This document shows positions 7,990 through 16,683 of a stretch of DNA of 64,000 bases, one piece after another. Within the stretch, counting starts at the first letter, position 1. Every line of letters starts with the position of its first letter. The notes beneath the pieces are model-generated. The model did not search any database. It was not told the DNA's origin and worked only from the letters and a program-made list of their open reading frames with translations. Source of the stretch: Rhodoferax sp. TS-BS-61-7 (GTDB taxonomy: Bacteria > Pseudomonadota > Gammaproteobacteria > Burkholderiales > Burkholderiaceae_C); contig NZ_PTQY01000008.1 in assembly GCF_002943465.1 (NCBI RefSeq), forward strand, positions 62,001 through 126,000, read 5' to 3'. Position numbers and translations under genes: made by a program.

Positions 7990-9096
7990 ATGTTATTCCA
8001 TTCCTCCATCCGCAAAGAGTTGGCACGCAGTTTCGGTGCCACCTTGGTGGTGCTGGTCACCGTGGTCATGACCATGACCCTGATCCGCACCCTGGGAGAG
8101 GCGTCGCGTGGCACCTTCAACCCCGCCGATGTGATGATCATCATGGGTTACACCGTGCTCTCCGACATGCCCACCATCCTGTCCATGAGCTTGTTCATCG
8201 CCGTGCTCAGCGTGCTGACCCGTATGTACCAGGACAGTGAGATGGTGATCTGGTTTGGCAGTGGCCGGGGGCTGGCGTCGCTGCTCAAACCCCTGTTTCG
8301 ATTTGCCTGGCCCATTCTGGTGCTGATCCTGGCGCTGGCTTTCCTGATCCTGCCATGGGCCTTTGGCCGCATTGAAGACCTGCGCTACAAATACGACAAA
8401 CGTGGCGACATCGCCCGCATCGAGCCTGGCCAGTTCCAAGAATCAGCCAATGGCGACCGCGTGTTTTTTATCGAGAAAGACGCGCGCGGCCAGCAAACCG
8501 GCAACAACGTTTTTATCGCTACCCAGGAGCAGGGCAAGGAAACCATCACGTCGGCCCGCACCGGCCGGGTTGAGGTGATGGGCGACGACAAGTTTTTGGT
8601 GCTGGACCATGGCCAACGCCTGGAGCGAACACCCGGCAAGGCCGATATGACCGTGAGTGTGTTTGAACGCTACGGCGCGCGCGTGGGTGTCGATGACCAG
8701 TCCGCACGCGACTACGCCCCCACCCACGCCAAAACCACGCTGGAGCTGGTGCAAACGCCCACCCCCTTGCACCTGGCCGAGCTGGCTTGGCGCGTGGGGC
8801 TGACATTTGCCGCCATGAACTTCATCGTGATCGGTCTGGCCTCCGCCGGGGTCAACCCACGCGCTGGGCGTGCAGGCAATTTGGGGTTTGCGTTCCTGAC
8901 CTTTGTTGTCTACTTCAACCTGCTGGTGCTGGGCAAAAGCTGGATCGCGTCGGGTCAAGTTGGTTTTGGAAGCTTTTTGCTCGCGCTGCACGGTGGTGCC
9001 TTGGTGTTGGGCCTGCTGTGGCTGACCAAACGCCACCACAACTGGGCGCCCCGCTTGCGCAGACGCCGCACCACCGCACCAGGAGAACACGCATGA
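7990..9096 (+). CDS. lptF: LPS export ABC transporter permease LptF
   Basis: 368-residue inner-membrane half of the LptB2FG lipopolysaccharide extractor. The start MLFHSSIRKELARS is the canonical N-terminus; an in-frame start at 7972 is less likely. Membrane segments group at the N-terminus (about residues 12-35, 50-80, 95-120) and the C-terminus (about 260-350), with the periplasmic beta-jellyroll domain between (GDRVFFIEKDARGQQ). The stop overlaps the lptG start (ATGA). Divergent pepA is conserved synteny. Confidence 0.95.
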   Translation: MLFHSSIRKELARSFGATLVVLVTVVMTMTLIRTLGEASRGTFNPADVMIIMGYTVLSDMPTILSMSLFIAVLSVLTRMYQDSEMVIWFGSGRGLASLLKPLFRFAWPILVLILALAFLILPWAFGRIEDLRYKYDKRGDIARIEPGQFQESANGDRVFFIEKDARGQQTGNNVFIATQEQGKETITSARTGRVEVMGDDKFLVLDHGQRLERTPGKADMTVSVFERYGARVGVDDQSARDYAPTHAKTTLELVQTPTPLHLAELAWRVGLTFAAMNFIVIGLASAGVNPRAGRAGNLGFAFLTFVVYFNLLVLGKSWIASGQVGFGSFLLALHGGALVLGLLWLTKRHHNWAPRLRRRRTTAPGEHA

Positions 9097-10199
9097 AGAC
9101 CCTGCGGCGTTTGCTCTATGGCGAGGTGATCGTGGCCGTGTTCCTGGTCACGCTGGGTTTTATCGCCCTGTTCTTCTTCTTTGATGTGGTGGAAGAGCTG
9201 CAGGCCGTGGGCAAGATCAAGGCCGTGGGGTACCAGATCCCGCAAGCCCTGATTTATGTGGCGCTGATGATTCCCAGCCACGTCTACGAGCTGTTTCCCA
9301 TCACGGTGCTGATTGGCACCATTTTTGTGATGGCGCGCCTGGCGCGCAGCTCGGAGTTCACCATTCTGCGCACCAGTGGCTTGGGGCCCTGGCGGGCCCT
9401 GCGCACGCTAATGGCGCTGGGCCTTGGTTTTGTGCTCTTCACCTTTGCGGTGGGCGACTATGTGGCGCCCCTGGCCGACAAAACGGCACAGCTGCTCAAG
9501 TCGCGTTTCCAGGGCAGCATATCGGTGGGCAAAACCGGGGCCTGGCTCAAGGAAAAACAGGCCTATGGCCACTACGCCGTCAACGTGGGTTCCCTGGCAT
9601 CCGACGCGAGCATGGAAGACGTGCGTATCTTCGAGTTTGACAACCAGGGTTACCTGGTGTCCCTGACCCAAGGCAAAACCGGGCAGTTTGGCGAAGACGA
9701 ATCCTGGTTGCTGCAGGACGTGGAGCGCACCGAATTCACCGCCCCCGAAAGCGCCACACCCCGTGCTGACAGGGCCCAGTTCGAGAGTTTTCGCTGGCCC
9801 ACCAAGGTAAGTGCCGAAATGGTCTCGGCCGCCGTGCTGCGCCCGGAGCGCATGGGCACCATCGACCTGTTTCAGTACATGCGCCACCTCAATGCCAACG
9901 GCCAGTCGGCGCAAAAGTACGAGATCCAATTCTGGAAAAAAGTGTTCTACCCCATGAGCTGCCTGGTGATGGTGGTACTGGCCCTGCCCTTTGCCTACCT
10001 GCACTTCCGCTCCGGCGGCATTGCCAGCTACACCTTTGGCGGCGTCATGGCCGGCATCAGTTTTGTGCTGCTCAACAACGTGATGAACGACCTGGGCAAC
10101 CTGCAGGGCTGGCAGCCCTGGTTTACCGCAGCGCTGCCGGGGCTTATTTATTCGGTGATTTCCCTCACCGCCTTCTCTTGGCTGGTACTACGACGATGA
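9093..10199 (+). CDS. lptG: LPS export ABC transporter permease LptG
   Basis: Second permease of the LptB2FG complex, also 368 residues. The N-terminus MKTLRRLLYGEVI is followed by TM1 (AVFLVTLGFIALFFFFDVV), the periplasmic domain (residues ~130-260) and a C-terminal membrane group (VFYPMSCLVMVVLALPFAYL, FGGVMAGISFVLLNNV). The start overlaps the lptF stop by four bases. An upstream in-frame extension to 8787 runs inside lptF and is rejected. Its own stop overlaps the next gene's ATG, giving a three-gene coupled unit. Confidence 0.95.
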   Translation: MKTLRRLLYGEVIVAVFLVTLGFIALFFFFDVVEELQAVGKIKAVGYQIPQALIYVALMIPSHVYELFPITVLIGTIFVMARLARSSEFTILRTSGLGPWRALRTLMALGLGFVLFTFAVGDYVAPLADKTAQLLKSRFQGSISVGKTGAWLKEKQAYGHYAVNVGSLASDASMEDVRIFEFDNQGYLVSLTQGKTGQFGEDESWLLQDVERTEFTAPESATPRADRAQFESFRWPTKVSAEMVSAAVLRPERMGTIDLFQYMRHLNANGQSAQKYEIQFWKKVFYPMSCLVMVVLALPFAYLHFRSGGIASYTFGGVMAGISFVLLNNVMNDLGNLQGWQPWFTAALPGLIYSVISLTAFSWLVLRR

Positions 10200-10573
10200 G
10201 CCTTCCCCATCCCACCGGCGTGGTGCTGTTTGCCCACGGTTCGCGCGACCCGCTCTGGCATCGCCCTATCGAGGCCGTGGCGGCGCAGATTCGCCAGTCC
10301 TCGCCCGACACCCTGGTTGCTTGCGCCTACCTGGAGTTGAGCACCCCAGACCTTGCCACCGCTGTGGCCGATTTGGTGGCCCAGGGTGCGCGTGCCGTCC
10401 GCATCGTGCCCATGTTCTTGGGTGTGGGCCGCCATGCGCGCGAAGACCTGCCGGCCCTGGTGCACGACCTGCGCGTGCAGTACCACCTGATTCCCATCCT
10501 GCTGCAGGACGCCGTGGGTGAAGACCCACGCATGGTGCAATTGCTGGCGCAGATCGCCCTGGACAGCGCTTAA
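10196..10573 (+). CDS. Short CbiX/SirB-type sirohydrochlorin chelatase
   Basis: 125-residue single-domain class II chelatase. It has GVVLFAHGSRDPLWHRP, with the active-site histidine in AHGSR, and VRIVPMFLGVGRHAREDLP, with the second metal-site histidine in GRHA. It inserts a metal into sirohydrochlorin: Co2+ (CbiX) for cobalamin or Fe2+ (SirB) for siroheme. The ATG overlaps the lptG stop (ATGA). The cobalamin cluster here uses aerobic-route genes, which need CobNST rather than CbiX, and cysB lies 50 bp downstream. I therefore lean to siroheme for CysI. This is inference. Confidence 0.85.
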   Translation: MSLPHPTGVVLFAHGSRDPLWHRPIEAVAAQIRQSSPDTLVACAYLELSTPDLATAVADLVAQGARAVRIVPMFLGVGRHAREDLPALVHDLRVQYHLIPILLQDAVGEDPRMVQLLAQIALDSA

Positions 10574-10623
10574 CGATAGATCTTTTGGTGCATAATAAAT
10601 CTCATCTTTAGGTGAAATTTGAT

Positions 10624-11589
10624 ATGAACTTACACCAATTCCGCTTCGTACAAGAGGCCGCCCGCCGCAACCTCAACCTGACCGAAGCCGCCAAGGCGCT
10701 GCACACCTCGCAGCCCGGCGTGTCCAAAGCCATCATCGAGCTGGAAGAAGAGTTGGGCATCGACATCTTCGCCCGCCACGGAAAACGCCTCAAGCGCATC
10801 ACCGAGCCTGGCCAGCATGTGCTCAAGAGCATTGAGCTGATCCTGCGTGAGGTGAACAACCTCAAGCGCATTGGCGAGCAATACAGCTCGCAGGACAGCG
10901 GCACGCTCTCCATTGCCACCACCCACACCCAGGCGCGTTACGTGCTGCCCGAAAAAGTGGCCCAGCTGCGCACCGCGTTCCCCAAGGTCAACGTGAGCCT
11001 GCACCAAGGCGCACCCGACCAGGTAGCCCGCATGCTGATCGACGACGTGGCGGAAATTGGCATTGCCACCGAATCGCTGGCCAACTACTCCGAACTGGTG
11101 ACCCTGCCTTGCTACGAATGGCAGCACGTGCTGGTGCTGCCCACCGACCACCCGCTGGCCCAGAAAGAACGCGTAACGCTGGAAGAAGTGGCCGCCGAGC
11201 CGCTGATCACTTACCACCCGTCCTTCACCGGCCGCACCAAAATTGACCAGGCTTTCGCCGCACGCAAGCTGGAGCCCCGCATCTCGCTGGAAGCCATCGA
11301 CTCCGACGTGATCAAGACCTATGTGCGCCTGGGCCTGGGCATTGGCATTGCCGCCGAAATGGCAGTCACCGACGTGGTGGAAGACATGGAGAAAAACGAC
11401 TCCAAGGGTGGCCTGGTGGTGCGCCCCGCAGGCTACCTGTTTGGCCAAAACATCACCCGCGTGGCCTTCAAACGCAGCGCCTACCTGCGTAACTTTGTCT
11501 ACACCTTTGCCGAGCTACTCTCCAGCCGACTGGACCGCGTCCTTATCGCCAAGGCCATGGAAGGCCATGTGAACGACTATGAGTTGTAA
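10624..11589 (+). CDS. cysB: CysB-family LysR transcriptional regulator
   Basis: 321-residue LysR-type regulator of the CysB/Cbl branch. The N-terminal winged HTH (LTEAAKALHTSQPGVSKAI, about residues 18-37) carries the hallmark TSQPGVSK. The effector domain shows the CysB-type segments TTHTQARYVLP and HQGAPDQVARML, matching the TTHTQARY ligand loop that binds sulfate, O-acetylserine or N-acetylserine. The ATG at 10624 is preferred over a GTG four codons upstream. It probably controls the cys operon at 43-49 kb. An R2 repeat starts two bases after the stop. Confidence 0.93.
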   Translation: MNLHQFRFVQEAARRNLNLTEAAKALHTSQPGVSKAIIELEEELGIDIFARHGKRLKRITEPGQHVLKSIELILREVNNLKRIGEQYSSQDSGTLSIATTHTQARYVLPEKVAQLRTAFPKVNVSLHQGAPDQVARMLIDDVAEIGIATESLANYSELVTLPCYEWQHVLVLPTDHPLAQKERVTLEEVAAEPLITYHPSFTGRTKIDQAFAARKLEPRISLEAIDSDVIKTYVRLGLGIGIAAEMAVTDVVEDMEKNDSKGGLVVRPAGYLFGQNITRVAFKRSAYLRNFVYTFAELLSSRLDRVLIAKAMEGHVNDYEL

Positions 11590-11590
11590 G

Positions 11591-11666
11591 CCCCCCGAAG
11601 CGGCCTATGGCCGCCTCCCCCCAGGGGGCGCCACCACCGGCCCGGCAAAGCCGGATCCGCGGTGGC
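11591..11666 (+). repeat. R2 GC-rich intergenic repeat, copy 1
   Basis: Palindromic GC-rich block: CCCCCCGAAGCGGCC, then CTCCCCCCAGGGGGCG, then GGCAAAGCC within CCGGCCCGGCAAAGCCGG, ending CCGCGGTGG. Related blocks are at 47843 (same orientation, sharing GGCAAAGCCGG..CCGCGGT) and 58149 (reverse orientation). It fills the gap between cysB and the next gene and may act as a terminator through its hairpins. Confidence 0.75.
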
Positions 11667-11704
11667 ACTGACCAAGACACTTCACTCCTGCATCGTGTGA
11701 TTTT

Positions 11705-12865
11705 ATGAACGAACCACGTACCCCCGCCCTCACCTCCCGCCTGCCCAAGGTGGGCACCACCATCTTCACCGTCATGTCGGCGCTGGCCGCCGAGCACAAA
11801 GCGGTCAACCTGGGCCAAGGCTTCCCCGACTTTGCCTGCGACCCCGCGCTGGTCGACGCCGTGACCACCGCCATGCAGGCCGGCCACAACCAGTACCCGC
11901 CCATGACGGGCGTGCCGGTGCTACGTCAGGCCGTGGCTGCCAAGATTGCGGCCCTTCACGGCAAGCAGTACCACCCCGACCAGGAAATCACCATCACCGC
12001 CGGCGCCACCCAGGCCATCATCACCGCCATTCTGGCCGTGGTGCACCCGGGCGACGAAGTCATCGTGCTGGAGCCCTGCTACGACAGTTATGTGCCCAAC
12101 ATCGAGCTAGCCGGCGGTGTGGTGGTGCGCGTGCCGCTGACCCCGGGCACCTTCCGGCCCGACTTTGCCAAGATCAGTGCGGCCATCACGCCCAAGACAC
12201 GCGCCCTGCTCATAAACACCCCGCACAACCCCAGCGCCACGGTGTGGAGCAAAGCCAACATGCTGGCCCTGCAGGACCTGCTGGCCCCCACCGACGTGCT
12301 GCTGATCAGCGACGAGGTGTATGAACACATGGTGTTTGACGCGCAGCCCCACGAAAGCGTGTCGCGCTACCCCAGACTGGCGGCGCGCGCCTTTGTAGTG
12401 TCCAGCTTTGGCAAAACCTTCCACGTCACCGGCTGGAAAGTGGGCACCGTGGCCGCGCCCGCGCCGCTGATGGCCGAGTTCCGCAAGGTGCACCAGTTCA
12501 ATGTGTTCACGGTGAATACGCCGGTGCAGCACGCGCTGGCTGCCTACCTGGCCAACCCGGCGCCCTACCTGGAGCTACCCGCGTTCTACCAGCGGAAGCG
12601 CGACCTGTTCCGCGCGGGACTGGCCAACACCAAGTTCAAGCTGCTGCCCAGCCAAGGCAGTTACTTCCAGTGTGTGGACATCTCGGAAGTGAGTGACCTG
12701 AACGAGGCCGACTTCTGCCAGTGGCTCACACGCGAGGTGGGTGTGGCGGCCATCCCGCTGTCCGCTTTTTACGGCAGTGGGTTTGACCAGCGCGTGGTGC
12801 GTTTCTGTTTTGCCAAGCAGGACGCGACGCTGAACGCTGCACTGGAGCGGTTACAAAAGCTCTGA
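11705..12865 (+). CDS. PLP-dependent methionine aminotransferase (YbdL type)
   Basis: 386-residue class I/II aminotransferase. Family features are VNLGQGFPDFACDP, NQYPPMTGVPVLRQAV, the cofactor block ITAGATQAI, INTPHNPSATV and ISDEVYEHMVFD. The Schiff-base lysine is K237 in SSFGKTFHVTGWKVG. The VNLGQGFPDF start and FHVTGWK segment match the methionine/kynurenine aminotransferase subgroup, which transaminates 4-methylthio-2-oxobutanoate in methionine salvage. Substrate is from family knowledge. An R1 repeat begins four bases after the TGA stop. Confidence 0.88.
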   Translation: MNEPRTPALTSRLPKVGTTIFTVMSALAAEHKAVNLGQGFPDFACDPALVDAVTTAMQAGHNQYPPMTGVPVLRQAVAAKIAALHGKQYHPDQEITITAGATQAIITAILAVVHPGDEVIVLEPCYDSYVPNIELAGGVVVRVPLTPGTFRPDFAKISAAITPKTRALLINTPHNPSATVWSKANMLALQDLLAPTDVLLISDEVYEHMVFDAQPHESVSRYPRLAARAFVVSSFGKTFHVTGWKVGTVAAPAPLMAEFRKVHQFNVFTVNTPVQHALAAYLANPAPYLELPAFYQRKRDLFRAGLANTKFKLLPSQGSYFQCVDISEVSDLNEADFCQWLTREVGVAAIPLSAFYGSGFDQRVVRFCFAKQDATLNAALERLQKL

Positions 12866-12868
12866 TCC

Positions 12869-12933
12869 GCTATGGTTTCAGGAGCTGCTCGCGCATATCC
12901 TACGGGGGCTAGAGGCCAATTTCTCTTATAAAA
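12869..12933 (+). repeat. R1 dispersed repeat, copy B (intergenic)
   Basis: This copy reads GCTAT, GGAGCTGCTCGCGCATAT, GGGGGCTAGAGGCC and an A/T-rich end. It starts directly after the aminotransferase stop codon. Its A-rich tail runs into the AAAAGGAG ribosome-binding region of the next gene (start 12945), so the repeat is part of that gene's 5' leader. Confidence 0.85.
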
Positions 12934-12944
12934 GGAGTCGCACC

Positions 12945-14105
12945 ATGGTGTCATTCGCTCTTACCCGGAAATGGGCACTCGGCTGGATAGTGCCTCTGGT
13001 TTGCGGTGCCGCCATGGCCCAAACAGCACCAGCGCTGCGCGTGGAAGTGGTCGCCAGCCAGCTGCAGAGCCCCTGGGCCGTGGCCTTTCTGCCGGAGGGC
13101 CGTTTTCTGGTGACCGAGCGCCCGGGCGCGCTGCGTGTGGTCGAGGCTAACGGGGCGGTTTCGGCACCCTTGGCTGGCGTACCGCCTGTGGCCGCTGGCG
13201 GCCAGGGGGGGCTGCTCGACGTGCTGCTGGACAGCGACTTCGCCACCAACCGCACGCTGTACCTCTGCTATTCGGAGCCCGGCAGTGGTGGCAACAGCAC
13301 CGCCTTGACGCGCGCCCAACTGTCCGATGACCGCAGCCGTTTGCAAAATGTGCGCGTGCTCTTCAGCCAACAACCCAAGGTGGCCAGCAGCGCCCACTTT
13401 GGCTGCCGCATCGCCGAAGGCCGGCAGGCGGGGCGGCCCGACGGCACCCTGTTTGTGACGCTGGGCGACCGCTTCAGCCGCAAAGACGATGCCCAGCGCC
13501 TGGACACCCACCACGGCAAGGTGGTCCGTATTGGCAAAGACGGCAGCGTGCCCGCCGACAACCCTTTCAACACCCCTGCCGCGCAGCGCGACGGCGCCCT
13601 GCCCCAGATTTGGAGCTACGGCCACCGCAACCCCCAAGGCTTGGTATTGGCCCCCGATGGCACGCTGTGGGAACACGAACACGGTCCGCAGGGCGGTGAC
13701 GAACTTAATGTCATCAGCCGCGGCCGCAACTACGGCTGGCCCGCCATCACCTACGGCGAAAACTATGGTGGCGGCAAGATTGGCGCGGGCCTCACCGCCC
13801 AGCCCGGCATGGAGCAACCACTGCACACCTGGGTACCGTCCATCGCGCCGTCCGGCATGGCCTTCATCACCAGCGAGCGGTATGGCAAGGCCTGGGCGGG
13901 CAATCTGGTGGTCGGTTCGCTCAAGTTTGGCTACCTGGCGCTACTGGAACTCTCAGCGCCCTTCAGCGGCAAAGTAGTGCGCGAAAGCAAGCTGCTGCCC
14001 GAACTGGGCGAGCGCGTGCGCGATGTGCGCCAGGGTCCGGACGGCCTGTTGTACCTGCTGACCGACAGCCCCAACGGGCGGTTGCTGCGCGTGCTGCCGC
14101 GATGA
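12945..14105 (+). CDS. PQQ-dependent soluble aldose/sugar dehydrogenase (YliI/GSDH family)
   Basis: 386-residue secreted beta-propeller. Residues 1-~26 are a Sec signal (RKWALGWIVPLVCGAAMAQ, cleavage after AMA). The mature part begins LRVEVVASQLQSPWAVAFLP and contains GRFLVTERPGALRVV, GGQGGLLDVLL, the LGDRFSRKDDAQ and HGKVVRI region, SYGHRNPQGLVL (catalytic-type histidine) and EHEHGPQGGDELN. These are hallmarks of the soluble glucose/aldose sugar dehydrogenase family, which oxidises sugars in the periplasm with bound PQQ. The AAAAGGAG ribosome-binding site at its start derives from the adjacent R1 repeat. Confidence 0.9.
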   Translation: MVSFALTRKWALGWIVPLVCGAAMAQTAPALRVEVVASQLQSPWAVAFLPEGRFLVTERPGALRVVEANGAVSAPLAGVPPVAAGGQGGLLDVLLDSDFATNRTLYLCYSEPGSGGNSTALTRAQLSDDRSRLQNVRVLFSQQPKVASSAHFGCRIAEGRQAGRPDGTLFVTLGDRFSRKDDAQRLDTHHGKVVRIGKDGSVPADNPFNTPAAQRDGALPQIWSYGHRNPQGLVLAPDGTLWEHEHGPQGGDELNVISRGRNYGWPAITYGENYGGGKIGAGLTAQPGMEQPLHTWVPSIAPSGMAFITSERYGKAWAGNLVVGSLKFGYLALLELSAPFSGKVVRESKLLPELGERVRDVRQGPDGLLYLLTDSPNGRLLRVLPR

Positions 14106-14111
14106 GCCAGT

Positions 14112-14134
14112 GCCGGAGCCTGGCTTCGGCTTTT
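14112..14134 (+). terminator. Terminator after the sugar dehydrogenase
   Basis: 7-bp stem GCCGGAG/CTTCGGC (one G.T pair), 5-nt loop, then TTTT. The hairpin starts 6 bases after the stop codon. Confidence 0.65.
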
Positions 14135-14187
14135 CATGCAGTTGTCATCTGCCAACGTTGTAATGCGGGCTTCGTTGGAGGTGAACA

Positions 14188-14724
14188 ATGCAACTTCAAA
14201 AAACCGACAAAGCGCGGGCCGAATTGCAGGGCGGCAGCCGCTCGCTGGGTCAGCGTGAACGCGCCCTGCTGATCCTGGCAGATGGGAAAACCACCGTGCG
14301 CGCAGTGGACCACCTGTTCAATGGCCAAGCCCAGATCCTGGCCCACCAACTCATAGAGGCTGGTTACCTGGTCGGCATCAACCTGGAACGTCCGCCCAGC
14401 TTGCGTGCAGAGGTAAAACCTGCACCACAGCTACGCGCCCCGGAACCCGCACCAGCGCCGGCCAATGCCGCCGATTCCTTTGAGGGCAAACGCTCGCTGG
14501 CTACCACGCGCATGTTTTTATTTGATATCTGTGAACGCATGTTTGTGCGCCGCGCCCCCGAGCAGGCCGAAGCCTTCCGCGAAGCGCTGCGCAATGCCAA
14601 GGACCGCGAGTCCATGCTGACCGCAGCCCGCGAGATGATTGCCGCCGTGGAAACCCTGGCCGGCCACGAACGCGCGGACTCCATCAGCGAGCGTATCGCC
14701 ATGCTTCTGCCACCCGAGGCCTGA
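14188..14724 (+). CDS. Hypothetical protein, 178 residues
   Basis: I do not recognise a named family. Residues ~20-65 (GQRERALLILADGKTTV, HLFNGQAQILAHQLIEAGYLV) look like a small helical or winged-helix-like module seen in other betaproteobacterial unknowns. An Ala/Pro-rich linker follows at about residues 80-100, then a helical C-terminal domain (LATTRMFLFDICERMFVRR, ESMLTAAREMIAAVETLAGHE). A strong GGAGGTG site at 14177 fixes the start. No signal or membrane segment is visible. It lies tail-to-tail with cobF, 19 bp apart. Confidence 0.75.
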   Translation: MQLQKTDKARAELQGGSRSLGQRERALLILADGKTTVRAVDHLFNGQAQILAHQLIEAGYLVGINLERPPSLRAEVKPAPQLRAPEPAPAPANAADSFEGKRSLATTRMFLFDICERMFVRRAPEQAEAFREALRNAKDRESMLTAAREMIAAVETLAGHERADSISERIAMLLPPEA

Positions 14725-14743
14725 GCAGCAGCCTGCGCCCCCC

Positions 14744-15502
14744 TCACACCTGCAGCTTGCGCAGCAAGTAGGTGTCCATGATCCAGCCATGTGCCGCGCG
14801 TGCCACCTCGCGTTGCGCCACGATCTGCGCCCCCACCTCGGCCAAGGAGCCACTGATGCAGAGCTGGTTGGGCATGCCCAGGTAAGCGCCCCACCAGATG
14901 TAGATGCCCTCCGCGGGCAACTGCTGAAATGCACACTGGCCATCCAGCATCACGGCCACGGTGCTAGCGTCCACAGGCCAGCCCTGCTCACGCAAGCGGC
15001 GCCCCGTGGTGATGGTCACTGGGGCATTGATCTCATTCAGCGCAATGGCATGGGCAGCTGTGAGCGCCTGCAGCGCCGTGATACCCGGCACCACCGACAC
15101 CCGCAGTGGCAGCTGCGCCGCCAGACGCTCGGCAATGCGCAGTGTGCTGTCGTACAAGGAAGGATCCCCCCACACCAGCAAGGCCAAGCGCCCCCCCTGC
15201 GGCAAATGGGCCTGGATGTGTGCGAGCCACACCTGTGCGATGGCGTCGTGCCAGCGGTTCACACCGCCTTGGTAATCGGGGTCTGCGCTGTCGCGCACCG
15301 GCATGTCAAAGCCCAACACGCGTGTAGCCGGGTTGGTGATCAACTGCGCGCACAGGCTGGCGCGCAAATCGGCCAAGTCCGCTTTGTCCGCGCCCTTGCG
15401 GGGCAGCAGGATCAGGTCGGCCGCATTCAACGTGGCCACGCCCTGGCGGGTGATGTGGTCCGGGTTGCCGGTGCCCATGCCCACCAGGCTGAGTTCGATC
15501 AT
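14744..15502 (-). CDS. cobF: Precorrin-6A synthase (deacetylating)
   Basis: 252-residue SAM-dependent tetrapyrrole methyltransferase. Aerobic route: methylates C-1 of precorrin-5 with loss of acetate to give precorrin-6A. Motifs are [27 protein letters not shown], the [10 protein letters not shown] loop and the CobF-like [10 protein letters not shown]. CobF is confined to the oxygen-dependent pathway, which fixes the route with cobG. It is last in the minus-strand series; its start overlaps the cobM stop by four bases. Confidence 0.93.
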   Translation of the reverse strand: MIELSLVGMGTGNPDHITRQGVATLNAADLILLPRKGADKADLADLRASLCAQLITNPATRVLGFDMPVRDSADPDYQGGVNRWHDAIAQVWLAHIQAHLPQGGRLALLVWGDPSLYDSTLRIAERLAAQLPLRVSVVPGITALQALTAAHAIALNEINAPVTITTGRRLREQGWPVDASTVAVMLDGQCAFQQLPAEGIYIWWGAYLGMPNQLCISGSLAEVGAQIVAQREVARAAHGWIMDTYLLRKLQV

Positions 15503-16287
15503 GGCGTGTTGCCTTCTGGGAAACGGGGGGCGGTGCCCACGGGGCGGTAGCGCCGGTCGTAGTCACCGGCATACAGGCGGCTGGTGGCAAAGTCCTGCGC
15601 GCCCAGGGTGCGGCCCACCAGAATGATTGCGGTGCGCTCTATGCCATCGCCCACCGCTGCCTCCACCGTGGCCAGGGTGGCGCGCACCACACGCTCGTCG
15701 GGCCAGCTGGCACGCCAGACTACGGCCACCGGGCAGTCCGCGCCGTAGTGGGGGCTCAGCTCCTGCACCACGCGCTCCAGCACATGGATGGACAGGTGGA
15801 TCGCCAGCACCGCGCCGGTCTGGGCGAAGTTGTGCAGCGACTCGCTATCTGGCATGGCCGAGGCGCGCCCCGAGGTGCGGGTCAGCACCACTGACTGGCA
15901 CAGGCCCGGCAGGGTCAGCTCGGCTTCCAGCGTGGCGGCCGCTGCCGCGAACGAGGGCACGCCCGGCGTCACGGTGTAAGGGATGCCTTCTTCACGCAGG
16001 CAACGCAGCTGCTCGCCCATGGCGGACCAGACCGACAAATCGCCCGAATGCAGGCGCGCCACATCGTGCCCTGCGGCGTGTGCTGCGCGAATCTCGTCAA
16101 CGATTTGTTCCAAAGACAGTGGCGCGGTGTTAACGATGCGGGCACCGGCCGGGCAATGCGCCAGAACGCCCTCAGGCACCAGAGAGCCCGCATAGAGGCA
16201 CACTGGGCTCGCGGCAATCAGGTTGCGGCCGCGCAGGGTCAGCAGGTCGGGGGCGCCGGGGCCGGCGCCAATGAAGTGAACAGTCAT
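15499..16287 (-). CDS. cobM: Precorrin-4 C11-methyltransferase
   Basis: 262-residue methyltransferase producing precorrin-5. Typical features are [32 protein letters not shown] (the CobM/CbiF signature) and [18 protein letters not shown]. The [14 protein letters not shown] substrate loop and [11 protein letters not shown] near the C-terminus are also present. The start overlaps the cobE stop and the stop overlaps the cobF start, each by four bases. Confidence 0.94.
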   Translation of the reverse strand: MTVHFIGAGPGAPDLLTLRGRNLIAASPVCLYAGSLVPEGVLAHCPAGARIVNTAPLSLEQIVDEIRAAHAAGHDVARLHSGDLSVWSAMGEQLRCLREEGIPYTVTPGVPSFAAAAATLEAELTLPGLCQSVVLTRTSGRASAMPDSESLHNFAQTGAVLAIHLSIHVLERVVQELSPHYGADCPVAVVWRASWPDERVVRATLATVEAAVGDGIERTAIILVGRTLGAQDFATSRLYAGDYDRRYRPVGTAPRFPEGNTP

Positions 16288-16673
16288 GGGGAGGTATTTT
16301 CAGGGAGGACGAATGCGATGGCCGCCGTGGCCAGGCGATCTGGGGACACGCAGCGCGGCCCCCGCAGTTGCGCACCGGAGCCCGCGGCCGCCAGTGCAGA
16401 AGACTCGGCCAGGCTGTGCTGGCCATACCGTGCAGGCACATGGGCACAGCTGTGGGCCGGCTGCGTGTGCAAAACATCCGCTGGAATGGCCAACACCGGC
16501 AAGCCCCACTCAGCGGCAAAGCGCACAAACGCCGGGGCGCCGGCCTTGTCCCAGGCCGTGGCCAGCGCGGTCAGGGTGATAGGCGCATCCAATTGCGCCA
16601 GCGCAGCGTGCAAGGCGCTGCGCAAAGAGTCTGCCGTGGCGGCCTCACGAAACCCGAACCCGGCCACGCTCAT
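16284..16673 (-). CDS. cobE: Cobalamin biosynthesis protein CobE (CbiG C-terminal-like)
   Basis: 129-residue CobE/CbiG C-terminal domain protein with the N-terminal [11 protein letters not shown] motif. This is followed by [23 protein letters not shown], the [11 protein letters not shown] segment and the VAEASAL-like LAESSAL..AG. CobE is needed for aerobic cobalamin synthesis in Pseudomonas-type pathways and is thought to bind an intermediate. It sits between cobL (10-bp gap) and cobM (4-bp overlap). Confidence 0.85.
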   Translation of the reverse strand: MSVAGFGFREAATADSLRSALHAALAQLDAPITLTALATAWDKAGAPAFVRFAAEWGLPVLAIPADVLHTQPAHSCAHVPARYGQHSLAESSALAAAGSGAQLRGPRCVSPDRLATAAIAFVLPENTSP

Positions 16674-16683
16674 GCCCAGCCCT

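Noticed and set aside
8787..9092. Upstream extension of lptG
   Set aside because: It lies inside lptF coding sequence, and the LptG family N-terminus begins exactly at the ATG at 9093 that overlaps the lptF stop.
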